From: CAZDDW01 sp043811105
GTDB taxonomy: Bacteria > Patescibacteriota > Patescibacteriia > UBA9934 > CAZDDW01
DNA: 14,908 nucleotides
Assembly (NCBI GenBank): GCA_043811105.1
Contig: JBDRNK010000110.1
Location: forward strand, 1 to 14,908
Direction of reading: 5' to 3'
Every line of letters begins with the position of its first letter. Within the stretch, counting starts at the first letter, position 1. A model generated the notes under the pieces. It made no database searches. It had not been told where the DNA came from and worked only from the letters and a program-made list of their open reading frames with translations. The position numbers were made by a program, and so were the translations under genes. This document shows, in pieces, positions 1 through 6,030 of this stretch.

Positions 1-1
1 A

Positions 2-871
2 CGAGTTGAACCAATGCACAAAGTTCGAATCGTTCAAGCGTGGCGTGCACGTGGCGAAGTTGTTTCTATGACCGGGGATGGAATAAATGATGCACCGGCT
101 TTGAAAGCGGCTGATATTGGGGTGGCTTTGGGAAATGGAACGGAGGTGACCAAAGAAACCGCTGATATGGTTTTACTAGACAGTGCTTTAAAAACAATTG
201 TTGCTGCCATTGAGCAAGGTCGAGTTATTTTTGATAATATTCGCAAGGTCACGGCCTATCTCTTGGTCGACAGTTTTACTGAAATGGTTTTGATCGGGTC
301 TGCTGTGTTGTTTGGATTTCCACTTCCGCTTCTAGCAGTTCATATTCTTTGGATCAACTTGATAACTGATGGATTTCCAAATGTAGCTTTAACTTTAGAA
401 CCAGGGGAGCCGGATGTGATGAAAGAGCCGCCACGTCCACGTAATGAGCCGATTTTAAATCGGCACATGAAAGAATTGATTTTCTTGGTCGGGATTTTAA
501 CTGACATTGGATTGTTGGGAATTTTCTTGTGGTTGCTGGGAGCTCACGAGATTGAATATGTGCGTACGATTATGTTTACCGCCGTGGCTATTGATTCCTT
601 GTTCTACGTCTTTGCCATCAAGAGTTTTCGTCGGAGCATTTTTCACACCAACCCGTTTTCAAATAAATGGCTGGTTGTTGGTGTAATTGCCGGGTTTGCC
701 CTGCAGGTCATGGCAGTAACTCACCCCTTTTTTCAAAATATTTTTGAAATCGTACCGTTGCATATTAACGACTGGCTCTTACTCCTAGCCATTGGCTGTG
801 TTAAACTAGTAGCAATAGAAATCGCTAAATATTTTATAATTGTAAAAAGGCACAGTATCCGCACAACCTAA
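2..871 (+). CDS. P-type cation-transporting ATPase, C-terminal part (5' end outside window)
   Basis: This is the C-terminal third of a P-type ATPase, which pumps cations across the membrane using an aspartyl-phosphate intermediate. The frame is open from base 2, ahead of the first ATG at 14, so the gene starts outside the window. The hinge motif TGDGINDAPAL, followed by GVALGNGTEVTKETADMVLLD, is diagnostic. Then come a ligand-bearing helix (YLLVDSFTEMV), the M6-type motif WINLITDG, the cytosolic loop PRPRNEPILNRHM, and about four more hydrophobic helices. In SERCA the Ca2+ ligands are N768 and E771 in M5 and N796, T799 and D800 in M6. By eye, E771 and the three M6 residues are kept, while the N768 position is Ser. 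A Ca2+-type pump is likely, but the ion is not proven. The stop codon (869-871) is also the first triplet of a REP repeat. The phosphorylation site DKTGT lies outside the window. Confidence 0.93.
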   Translation, partial: RVEPMHKVRIVQAWRARGEVVSMTGDGINDAPALKAADIGVALGNGTEVTKETADMVLLDSALKTIVAAIEQGRVIFDNIRKVTAYLLVDSFTEMVLIGSAVLFGFPLPLLAVHILWINLITDGFPNVALTLEPGEPDVMKEPPRPRNEPILNRHMKELIFLVGILTDIGLLGIFLWLLGAHEIEYVRTIMFTAVAIDSLFYVFAIKSFRRSIFHTNPFSNKWLVVGVIAGFALQVMAVTHPFFQNIFEIVPLHINDWLLLLAIGCVKLVAIEIAKYFIIVKRHSIRTT

Positions 872-963
872 TGTAGAGGAAGGCTTTCCGGCGAAGCCGG
901 ACCAGGCTCCGCCTGGTAGCCTTCCATATTAGCAAAATGGAACCCTGAAGGGTTCTCTACATT
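869..963. repeat. REP-type palindromic element, copy A1 with extension
   Basis: Bases 869-927 are repeated without a mismatch at 980-1038. Inside are two hairpins, tccggc-gaa-gccgga (887-901) and ccaggc-tcc-gcctgg (902-916), enclosed by the outer stem ggaaggct (878-885) with agccttcc (918-925), giving a three-way junction. This copy extends further: aaccct-ga-agggtt (941-954), then ctctacatt (955-963), the exact complement of aatgtagag (870-878), so the whole 94 bp can fold back. GTAG at 873-876, 5' of the hairpins, matches the tetranucleotide known at the foot of enterobacterial REPs bound by TnpA-REP. There is no T-tract, so it is not a classic terminator. It occupies most of the gap between the ATPase and the transposase. 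Confidence 0.9.
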
Positions 964-979
964 GTAAGTTTCGAAACAA

Positions 980-1042
980 TAATGTAGAGGAAGGCTTTCC
1001 GGCGAAGCCGGACCAGGCTCCGCCTGGTAGCCTTCCATTTCA
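980..1042. repeat. REP-type palindromic element, copy A2
   Basis: This is the second copy of the REP-like element. Bases 980-1038 match 869-927 exactly over 59 bp, so the branched two-hairpin fold and the 5' GTAG (984-987) are kept. It ends only a few bases before the transposase start codon at 1047 and so would form the 5' leader of that mRNA. Its 3' part (1013-1042) is shared over 30 bp with copy A3 behind the gene. Confidence 0.92.
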
Positions 1043-1046
1043 GAAT

Positions 1047-1517
1047 ATGTACTTTAAACGTAAACCAAACAGATTAGATCGTAGAGTGTATAAAGATCCA
1101 CACCGATTTCATATTACGATTTGTACTGAAGGGAAGGTTGATATATTCACAGAAGATACAATAGTCGAGAAAATGATTTCAGAATTAAAGGCAGTTGCTG
1201 ATCAAATGAAATGGGATGTACACGCATATTGTTTCGAGCCAAATCATTTACATCTATTAGTCGAACCAACTGAGTATGATCTTGATCTGGTAAAGTTTGT
1301 TTCATTGTTCAAGCAGTTGAGTGGTTATTGGTATAAACAGAAGTATGGAGTAAAATTGTGGCAGAAAAGTTTTGATGATCACGTGTTAAGAAGCGATGAG
1401 GCAACTGAAAAAGTGGCAAGGTATATATTTGAGAATCCGGCTAAAGATGGTTTGGTTAAGAATTGGCGTGATTATCCGTATCTGGGTTCGTTTACGTATA
1501 ATTTAGATGATTTATAA
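1047..1517 (+). CDS. REP-associated tyrosine transposase (RAYT, Y1/HUH family)
   Basis: A 156-residue single-domain Y1 transposase of the IS200-like/TnpA-REP family, HUH nucleases that cut and join single-stranded DNA at hairpins. The metal-binding HUH motif is NHLHLLVEP (H67, H69). The likely nucleophile is Y126 in ARYIFENPAKDGLV, the family's YI..NP..AGLV signature. LWQKSFDDHVLRSDE (about 104-118) is also typical. The length fits intact stand-alone RAYTs, and the frame has no break, so it may be active. The ATG at 1047 has no evident Shine-Dalgarno site; it directly follows REP copy A2, and copy A3 begins at the base after the stop. The gene enclosed by its own REP palindromes is the classic RAYT arrangement. 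By family knowledge, RAYTs are usually single-copy, domesticated genes that process REPs rather than mobile insertion sequences. Confidence 0.92.
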   Translation: MYFKRKPNRLDRRVYKDPHRFHITICTEGKVDIFTEDTIVEKMISELKAVADQMKWDVHAYCFEPNHLHLLVEPTEYDLDLVKFVSLFKQLSGYWYKQKYGVKLWQKSFDDHVLRSDEATEKVARYIFENPAKDGLVKNWRDYPYLGSFTYNLDDL

Positions 1518-1562
1518 CAAAATGGAACCCTGCCAGGCTCCGCCTGGTAGCCTTCCATTTCA
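1518..1562. repeat. Truncated REP element, copy A3
   Basis: This copy starts right after the transposase stop codon. Bases 1518-1532 equal 933-947 of copy A1, and 1533-1562 equal 1013-1042 of copy A2. It keeps one hairpin (ccaggc-tcc-gcctgg, 1533-1547) and the agccttcc arm, but lacks the gccgga hairpin and the 5' arm. It therefore looks like two element pieces joined by an internal deletion, the right boundary of the REP/RAYT unit. Confidence 0.85.
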
Positions 1563-1579
1563 ATACTAATAACAAACAC

Positions 1580-2167
1580 ATGCCTAAGAATAAAAAACCA
1601 AATACCCTAAAAGACATTGGCAAAGCTCACGCAACGTATGAACGAATGCGACGTGAAATTATTGGTCGATCTAACGGTGCTTTATCAAAATCCAAGCGAG
1701 CAATATTTGCCATGCATCGCAATGATCTAAAAGGCGCCAGCGAGCATCTGAAAGAAGCTTTGCATATTTTTAAAGAAAGCGAAGCTAAGTTTAAAGATTG
1801 GCCGGCTTTGAAATATGAAGGTGCTTATAAGGCGGCACTCGAAGAGTATGCCGAAGCCTTGTTGTTCGAACAGTTTTTGAAAACCGGAAAATTTGATTTA
1901 CTTGAAAAGCGGGTTATGGATCATGGAACATATTTAGCCGCTTTGTCAGACGCAACCGGTGAAGTGGTTCGATATGCTATTCGTGAAGCAACTGCCGGGC
2001 GATATGATTCTGTCAAAGTTGCCACAAGCACGGTTGAAAAAGTGATTGAGTTCTTGCTTGGCCTTGATCTTTCAGGATACTTACGAACAAAATTTGATCA
2101 AGCAAAAAAGAATCTACGAAATCTTGAACAAGTGATGTATGAGATTTCGATGAGAAAAAATAGTTAG
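1580..2167 (+). CDS. Translin-family protein (putative RNA-binding or RNase)
   Basis: A 195-residue, largely helical protein that I assign to the translin/TRAX superfamily. The best anchor is the segment around residues 118-133, YLAALSDATGEVVRYA, which mirrors the eukaryotic and archaeal DLTGELMR-type motif. The C-terminal stretch with K171, the acidic N-terminal helices and the closing YEISMRK also fit. E88, E89 and E92 in LEEYAEA, near FEQFL, sit where TRAX has its catalytic acidic residues, so ribonuclease activity is possible. Eukaryotic translin-TRAX (C3PO) and archaeal homologues bind and cut RNA; function in bacteria is not established, so any RNA role here is inference. The start at 1580 has no clear Shine-Dalgarno site. 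It is bordered by the REP/RAYT unit and a branched palindrome, and nothing nearby ties it to a pathway. Confidence 0.75.
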   Translation: MPKNKKPNTLKDIGKAHATYERMRREIIGRSNGALSKSKRAIFAMHRNDLKGASEHLKEALHIFKESEAKFKDWPALKYEGAYKAALEEYAEALLFEQFLKTGKFDLLEKRVMDHGTYLAALSDATGEVVRYAIREATAGRYDSVKVATSTVEKVIEFLLGLDLSGYLRTKFDQAKKNLRNLEQVMYEISMRKNS

Positions 2168-2328
2168 TACAGGAGTACTATTGTTAACCTAGAGTCCTAT
2201 TGTTAGCAGAATATCTGAGATTGTTGGTGGGGCGTACAATTGTTAGTACGAGGTACAATTGCTGACAATCTCTGTCGTTAGATAACAATAGTACCGTCAG
2301 TTAACAATGGTAATATTCTGCCAACAAT
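2166..2328. repeat. Large branched palindrome in intergenic region
   Basis: This fills nearly all of the gap between the translin-like gene and the glycosyltransferase. Outer arms attgttagcagaatat (2199-2214) and atattctgccaacaat (2313-2328) pair in 15 of 16 positions, the exception being a possible G-T pair. Inside, gagattgt (2217-2224) pairs with acaatctc (2265-2272), enclosing cgtac-gtacg (2233-2237, 2246-2250). Outside, agtac-agga-gtact forms a hairpin at 2166-2179, and gtactattgttaac (2175-2188) matches the complement of 2281-2294 in 13 of 14 positions. The core TTGTTA or its complement recurs throughout. No second copy is in the window. It could be a foldback mobile element, a structured RNA or a terminator without T-tract. 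Confidence 0.8.
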
Positions 2329-2356
2329 CCTGCTCCGAACTAATCATCTATTTCCT

Positions 2357-3019
2357 ATGCCCCAACCATCAGTCGCAGCTATTGTTCCAGCTCACAATGA
2401 AGAACAAACCCTTGGTCTGGTTCTTCGGGCTTTGAAAAATGCACCATCGGTCAATGAGATTGTGGTCGTTTCTGATGCTTCGGTTGATGCTACGGCTGAG
2501 ATTGCTCGAGCTGCTGGCACTATTGTCGTTGAGCTCGAGGAGCAACACGGTAAAGGCGGGGCTATGCTTGAAGGATTAAAGGTGACTGAAGCTGAAGTGA
2601 TTGCTTTTTTTGATGCCGATTTAGTCGGTTTAACTCCTGAGCATGTTGAACGAATTGTCTTGCCGGTTGTTTCCGGATCCAAAGCCATGAATGTTGGATT
2701 GCGAGACCGGGGCCAGCTTATTACTTCGATCGGAGCTAAACTGCCGTTGATCAGCGGTGAACGAGCTATGCGTCGTTCAATCATTTCAAATATCCCTGAG
2801 CGTTATATGAAGGGTTTTATGATTGAATCGGCTTTTAATTATTTCTGCCGATCACATGGTTTGGTCTATGGTTCAGTTAAGATGCCGGGATTGACAATTG
2901 TCCGAAAATATGAAAAGGTTGGTTGGACACAAGCGATTGGTCAATACCTGCGAATGTTCTATCAAATCGGCAAGGCCATGTTCTGGGTTCGGGTAATGTA
3001 TCGCTTAGGAAAATTTTAA
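2357..3019 (+). CDS. Family 2 glycosyltransferase (GT-A fold)
   Basis: A 220-residue GT2 glycosyltransferase that would transfer a sugar from a nucleotide donor. The N-terminal strand and nucleotide site are AAIVPAHNEEQT (7-18), followed by VSDASVDATAEIA (38-50) and HGKGGAMLEG (64-73). The metal-binding D-x-D motif is FFDADL (84-89), and SGERAMRR (133-140) fits the acceptor-side loop of dolichol-phosphate-sugar and glucosyl-phosphoglycerate synthase relatives. There is no clear transmembrane tail, although the C terminus (about 195-215) is aromatic and amphipathic. The acceptor cannot be told from sequence. The stop lies one base from the next start, so it is probably cotranscribed with the MurL-MurD fusion, which suggests an envelope role. 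No Shine-Dalgarno site is evident. Confidence 0.88.
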   Translation: MPQPSVAAIVPAHNEEQTLGLVLRALKNAPSVNEIVVVSDASVDATAEIARAAGTIVVELEEQHGKGGAMLEGLKVTEAEVIAFFDADLVGLTPEHVERIVLPVVSGSKAMNVGLRDRGQLITSIGAKLPLISGERAMRRSIISNIPERYMKGFMIESAFNYFCRSHGLVYGSVKMPGLTIVRKYEKVGWTQAIGQYLRMFYQIGKAMFWVRVMYRLGKF

Positions 3020-3020
3020 T

Positions 3021-5525
3021 ATGAAATCATTTTTTCAATTCACTTCCTACTCTTTTGATCCGAAAGCTAAGCGGATCAGTTTTAATTACGCTGTTCATCT
3101 TGATCATCAAAAACCACTCTTGTTTACGGAAACGATTGATTTACCAAAGGCTGTATCAACAAGCAAGATGCCAAAAGAGTTGTTGGATAATTTGTTGGCA
3201 GATTTGCATTTGATGCTGGGAATTAGTTATTACAAACTGTATTGTCCGAACCAGATTAAATTGTCACGCAAGTTATCTAAAGATCAGGCGGAATTTTGGA
3301 ATACAGTTTATCACAAAGGGCTTGGCGAATTTTGCTATCGCAACAAAATTGATCCACAGCGTTTAGCCAAGTTTCCATATCATACAAACGTTCGCACAAA
3401 AGCTTTTGATTTGCCACGTCGTGATCGCTCCTTGGTCGGGGTTGGTGGTGGTAAGGATTCAATTGTTGTTTTGGAATTGCTTAAAGAAAATAGGTTTGAT
3501 CAAACCGCTTTTGTACTTGAAACACAACAACAATCAAAAACTATTGATCAAGTAATTAAGAAAGTCGCTGTTCCGGCATTGAAAATTCGACGTACACTTG
3601 ATTCGAAAATTTTTGGTCACTATCCAGATAGTTACAACGGTCATATTCCGATTTCAGCCGTGATTGCTTGGATCAGTCTTTTTTCCGCTGTGCTCTACGA
3701 CTATAAATATATTATTGTTGGAAATGAACAGAGCAGTAATGTTGGCAACCTACGATATAAAGGCCAGGAAATAAATCATCAATGGAGTAAATCACAAGAG
3801 TTTGAAAGTTTGTTTCAAGAGTATACGTCAAGATATTTAACGCCGAGCGTTAAATATTTTTCACTGCTTCGACCGTTTTATGAAATCCGGATTGTTGAAA
3901 TGTTTGTTAAATATAAAAAATATTGGCCGTTGTTTACCAGCTGTAATCAGTATTATAAAATTTTTAAGCCACGTTCAGATAGGCCATGGTGCGGACAGTG
4001 TCCAAAATGTGCTTTTGTCTTTTTACTTTTTTCCGCATTTTTGCCAAAGCAACAGTTAATAAAATTGTTTGGTCAGAATTTATTGAATGATAAAGATCTA
4101 GTTTCAACATATCGCGACCTGCTCGGGTTTGGTAAATTAAAACCTTTTGATTGTGTTGGTACTTTTGAAGAATCTCAGGTTGCTTTGTATTTGGCGAGCA
4201 GGCGTTTTAAATCTGATTTGATTGTTAAAGAGTTTTTGTCAAAGATCAAACAACCGGAAAAATTGGTTGATCGGGTAATGCAAACCGGACCAGCTCCAAC
4301 ATTGCCAACCAGATTTAAGTTTTTTGGAATCAAGAACGTTTTATTGCTAGGGTATGCAAAAGAAGGACAGGCCGTAAGTCGATTTATAAAAAAGAAATTC
4401 CCAACGTTAAAGGTTGGAATTGCTGATAAGAATAATGATCCTTACTATCTTGAAAAACAAGCTGATTATGATCTTGTCATCAAAACCCCTGGGATTTCCA
4501 AAGAGCAGGTGTATCGCCCGTACACAACCGGAACAAACATGTTCTTTTCTCAGATTTCAAATCAAACCATTGGAATTACCGGTACAAAAGGGAAGAGCAC
4601 AACCACATCTTTGATTTACGCGATTTTGAAAGAGGCTGGCAAGCCGGTTCGATTGTTAGGTAATATTGGTAATCCGATGCTGGGTTATTTGTTGGGTCGA
4701 GTTGACCCAAAAGATATTTTAGTGATTGAGTTTTCCAGTTATCAGCTCGATGATATTGAATTTTCACCGAACATTGCTGTTGCTTTAAATCTGTTTTCAG
4801 ATCATTTAGATTATCACGGTTCGATTGAACAGTATTATCAGGCCAAGCAGAACATCGTGAAGTACCAGAATGAATCTGATCTGTTTATTTACAATCCAAA
4901 GCAGCCACGGTTTGTTACTTGGGCTAAGCAGGCGCGATCTGAGTCAATTTCGTTCCTGAAGGGAAAGACGCCCGTGAGGGCGTCAGAGTTTCCAAGCTCT
5001 TTAATCGGCAAGCACAACCAAGAAAACATTCAGGCTGCGATTACGGTTGCTCGTCAGTTTGGAATTAAAGACGCGGTGATTAAACGAGCTTTGAAAAAAT
5101 TCAAACCATTACCGCATCGTTTAGAGTTGGTTGGGGAGTTTAAGGACATTCGATTCTACGACGATGCTATTTCAACCACACCTGAATCTACTATTGCCGC
5201 GATTAAATCACTACAAAAAGTAGATACAATTTTTCTTGGCGGTCAGGATCGAGGATATGATTTTTCTCAACTTGAAGTTGTGTTGCGAAAGTATAAGGTT
5301 CGAAACGTTGTTCTGTTTCCAGATACAGGTAAGCGGATGTTGAGTTCAATTAAAGGTTTTAAAATTTTGCGAACGCGTAGTATGAAACAGGCTGTTGAAT
5401 TTGCTTTCCGCAACACAGAACCAGGAAAAATCTGTTTATTATCAACTGCATCACCAAGCTACAGCTTGTGGAAGAATTTTGAAGAAAAGGGAAGTGAGTT
5501 TCAGAAATTTGTTACTAGAGGATGA
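3021..5525 (+). CDS. MurL-MurD fusion: UDP-MurNAc-Ala-Glu epimerase joined to Mur ligase
   Basis: An 834-residue two-enzyme protein. Residues 1 to about 425 look like MurL, which uses ATP to invert L-Glu to D-Glu on UDP-MurNAc-L-Ala-L-Glu: the ATP-loop-like GVGGGKDS (139-146), GNEQS (234-238) and the cysteine cluster WCGQCPKC (323-330). Residues from about 437 are a full MurD-type ligase: Rossmann-like N domain, P-loop GITGTKGKSTT (518-528), EFSSYQLD (570-577), SDHLDYHGSIEQYYQAK (593-609), GKHNQEN (663-669) and PHRLELV (698-704). Aligned by eye with E. coli MurD, the D-Glu contacts T321, S415 and F422 are kept (T719, S813, F820), but K348 is Arg744 and the SKATN box reads AISTT, which fits a ligase of MurD2 type that adds L-Glu. 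MurL and MurD2 are known as separate enzymes in Xanthomonas. A hairpin repeat lies in the frame at 4961-4985. Confidence 0.85.
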   Translation: MKSFFQFTSYSFDPKAKRISFNYAVHLDHQKPLLFTETIDLPKAVSTSKMPKELLDNLLADLHLMLGISYYKLYCPNQIKLSRKLSKDQAEFWNTVYHKGLGEFCYRNKIDPQRLAKFPYHTNVRTKAFDLPRRDRSLVGVGGGKDSIVVLELLKENRFDQTAFVLETQQQSKTIDQVIKKVAVPALKIRRTLDSKIFGHYPDSYNGHIPISAVIAWISLFSAVLYDYKYIIVGNEQSSNVGNLRYKGQEINHQWSKSQEFESLFQEYTSRYLTPSVKYFSLLRPFYEIRIVEMFVKYKKYWPLFTSCNQYYKIFKPRSDRPWCGQCPKCAFVFLLFSAFLPKQQLIKLFGQNLLNDKDLVSTYRDLLGFGKLKPFDCVGTFEESQVALYLASRRFKSDLIVKEFLSKIKQPEKLVDRVMQTGPAPTLPTRFKFFGIKNVLLLGYAKEGQAVSRFIKKKFPTLKVGIADKNNDPYYLEKQADYDLVIKTPGISKEQVYRPYTTGTNMFFSQISNQTIGITGTKGKSTTTSLIYAILKEAGKPVRLLGNIGNPMLGYLLGRVDPKDILVIEFSSYQLDDIEFSPNIAVALNLFSDHLDYHGSIEQYYQAKQNIVKYQNESDLFIYNPKQPRFVTWAKQARSESISFLKGKTPVRASEFPSSLIGKHNQENIQAAITVARQFGIKDAVIKRALKKFKPLPHRLELVGEFKDIRFYDDAISTTPESTIAAIKSLQKVDTIFLGGQDRGYDFSQLEVVLRKYKVRNVVLFPDTGKRMLSSIKGFKILRTRSMKQAVEFAFRNTEPGKICLLSTASPSYSLWKNFEEKGSEFQKFVTRG
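4961..4985 (+). repeat. In-frame hairpin repeat unit, copy B1 (inside murL-murD fusion)
   Basis: The hairpin gacgccc-gtga-gggcgtc (4967-4984) is preceded by gggaaa. Over 25 bases it matches 6634-6658 in the next Mur ligase gene with one difference, in the loop. Here it is read as KGKTPVRAS, at about residues 647-655, in the variable stretch just before the conserved GKHN motif. Neighbouring sequence in this gene is less GC-rich, so the unit stands out. Confidence 0.85.
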
Positions 5526-5526
5526 A

Positions 5527-5862
5527 ATGTCAAAGCAAAATTTCCTGAATCGAAATCCAGTTTTGGTGCTTGAGTCACGCGTGGCCGTGTTCATGATCGT
5601 GACTGGGTTGATCATCATGACCGGTCTAGGGTTGCCGATGATTACGGCCTGGCAAGAGGGAGGTGTGGTCAGTGCTTGGCAATGGGTTCAGCTTGTCGCT
5701 TTCTTGTATTGGTCGGTCGCTTCGCTGATCTTTATGGTCAGTGTTAGCAACAAGGCTAATAAGATCAGAATTCTGGAAGATGAGCTGGAATCAGAAAAGC
5801 GAAGTCGGCGAGAAAAGGATCAGATCATTCAAGAGCTTAGACACATGGTTTTTGATAAATAG
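5527..5862 (+). CDS. Small two-helix membrane protein with C-terminal coiled coil
   Basis: A 111-residue protein I do not recognise. It has a short polar N terminus, two hydrophobic segments (about 18-40 and 52-73), then a charged helix (about 76-106; EDELESEKRSRREKDQIIQEL) with coiled-coil character, presumably cytoplasmic. The chosen ATG lies one base after the murL-murD stop, with AGAGG at 5517-5521 as a good Shine-Dalgarno site. The frame also runs open upstream into the ligase gene, but that extension has no membrane-protein character and overlaps the ligase. Translational coupling to the fusion and a terminator right after it suggest it ends the GT2-murLD operon. A scaffold or membrane anchor for precursor synthesis is possible, but this rests on position alone. 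Confidence 0.75.
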   Translation: MSKQNFLNRNPVLVLESRVAVFMIVTGLIIMTGLGLPMITAWQEGGVVSAWQWVQLVAFLYWSVASLIFMVSVSNKANKIRILEDELESEKRSRREKDQIIQELRHMVFDK

Positions 5863-5892
5863 TTGTTAAGCAAGGGGGGGGGCGAAGCATAC

Positions 5893-5923
5893 TCCCAGCC
5901 ATTCGCACGGCTGGGATTTTTTA
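5893..5923 (+). terminator. Rho-independent terminator of the GT2-murLD operon
   Basis: An 8-bp perfect stem tcccagcc (5893-5900) with ggctggga (5909-5916), an 8-base loop, and a T-tract from 5917. It lies about 30 bases after the stop of the small membrane protein. A run of nine G (5874-5882) lies between. Confidence 0.88.
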
Positions 5924-5977
5924 TCCCCAACCAGGTCAACCGGGGTCTGACCCTGGGTCTGACCCCTATTGGGGATA
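5922..5977. repeat. Palindromic GGTCTGACCC-type repeat element
   Basis: Perfect 9-bp outer arms tatccccaa (5922-5930) and ttggggata (5969-5977) enclose two direct copies of ggtctgaccc (5943-5952 and 5956-5965), each itself partly palindromic. It sits between a terminator and the next promoter, which is the usual place for REP-like elements. It is unrelated in sequence to the A1-A3 copies at 869-1562. Confidence 0.75.
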
Positions 5978-5989
5978 ACTTTGAAAAAA

Positions 5990-6019
5990 TTGATAAATAT
6001 CACTGAATCGTGGTATATT
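5990..6019 (+). promoter_or_regulatory. Probable sigma-70-type promoter of the MurE-like gene
   Basis: A -35 box TTGATA (5990-5995), an 18-base spacer and a -10 box TATATT (6014-6019), preceded by TGG as in extended -10 promoters. The expected start near 6026 leaves only about five bases before the ATG at 6031, and there is no Shine-Dalgarno site, so the message may be nearly leaderless. Confidence 0.6.
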
Positions 6020-6030
6020 TAAGCTAACAT

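Noticed and set aside
1047..1517. Autonomous insertion sequence of the IS200/IS605 family
   Set aside because: There is no TnpB and no IS200-type ends; the flanking elements are REP-like, which fits a RAYT better.
869..1562. CRISPR array
   Set aside because: The repeats are long, branched palindromes at irregular distance with a transposase between, not short repeats with equal spacers; no cas genes are present.
2166..2328. Integron attC site
   Set aside because: The arms contain GTTA words but do not fit the GTTRRRY/RYYYAAC core sites, and there is no integrase or cassette array.
2392..2784. A 130-codon open frame on the minus strand
   Set aside because: It lies fully within the GT2 gene on the opposite strand, which has clear motifs; the product is a Ser/Thr-rich shadow.
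5395..5526. Longer start for the small membrane protein
   Set aside because: The extra 44 residues overlap the MurD C terminus and lack membrane-protein character; the ATG at 5527 has a good Shine-Dalgarno site.
5874..5882. Run of nine G as a phase-variable tract
   Set aside because: It lies after the stop codon and before the terminator, so slippage would not change a protein; it may be a sequencing artefact.
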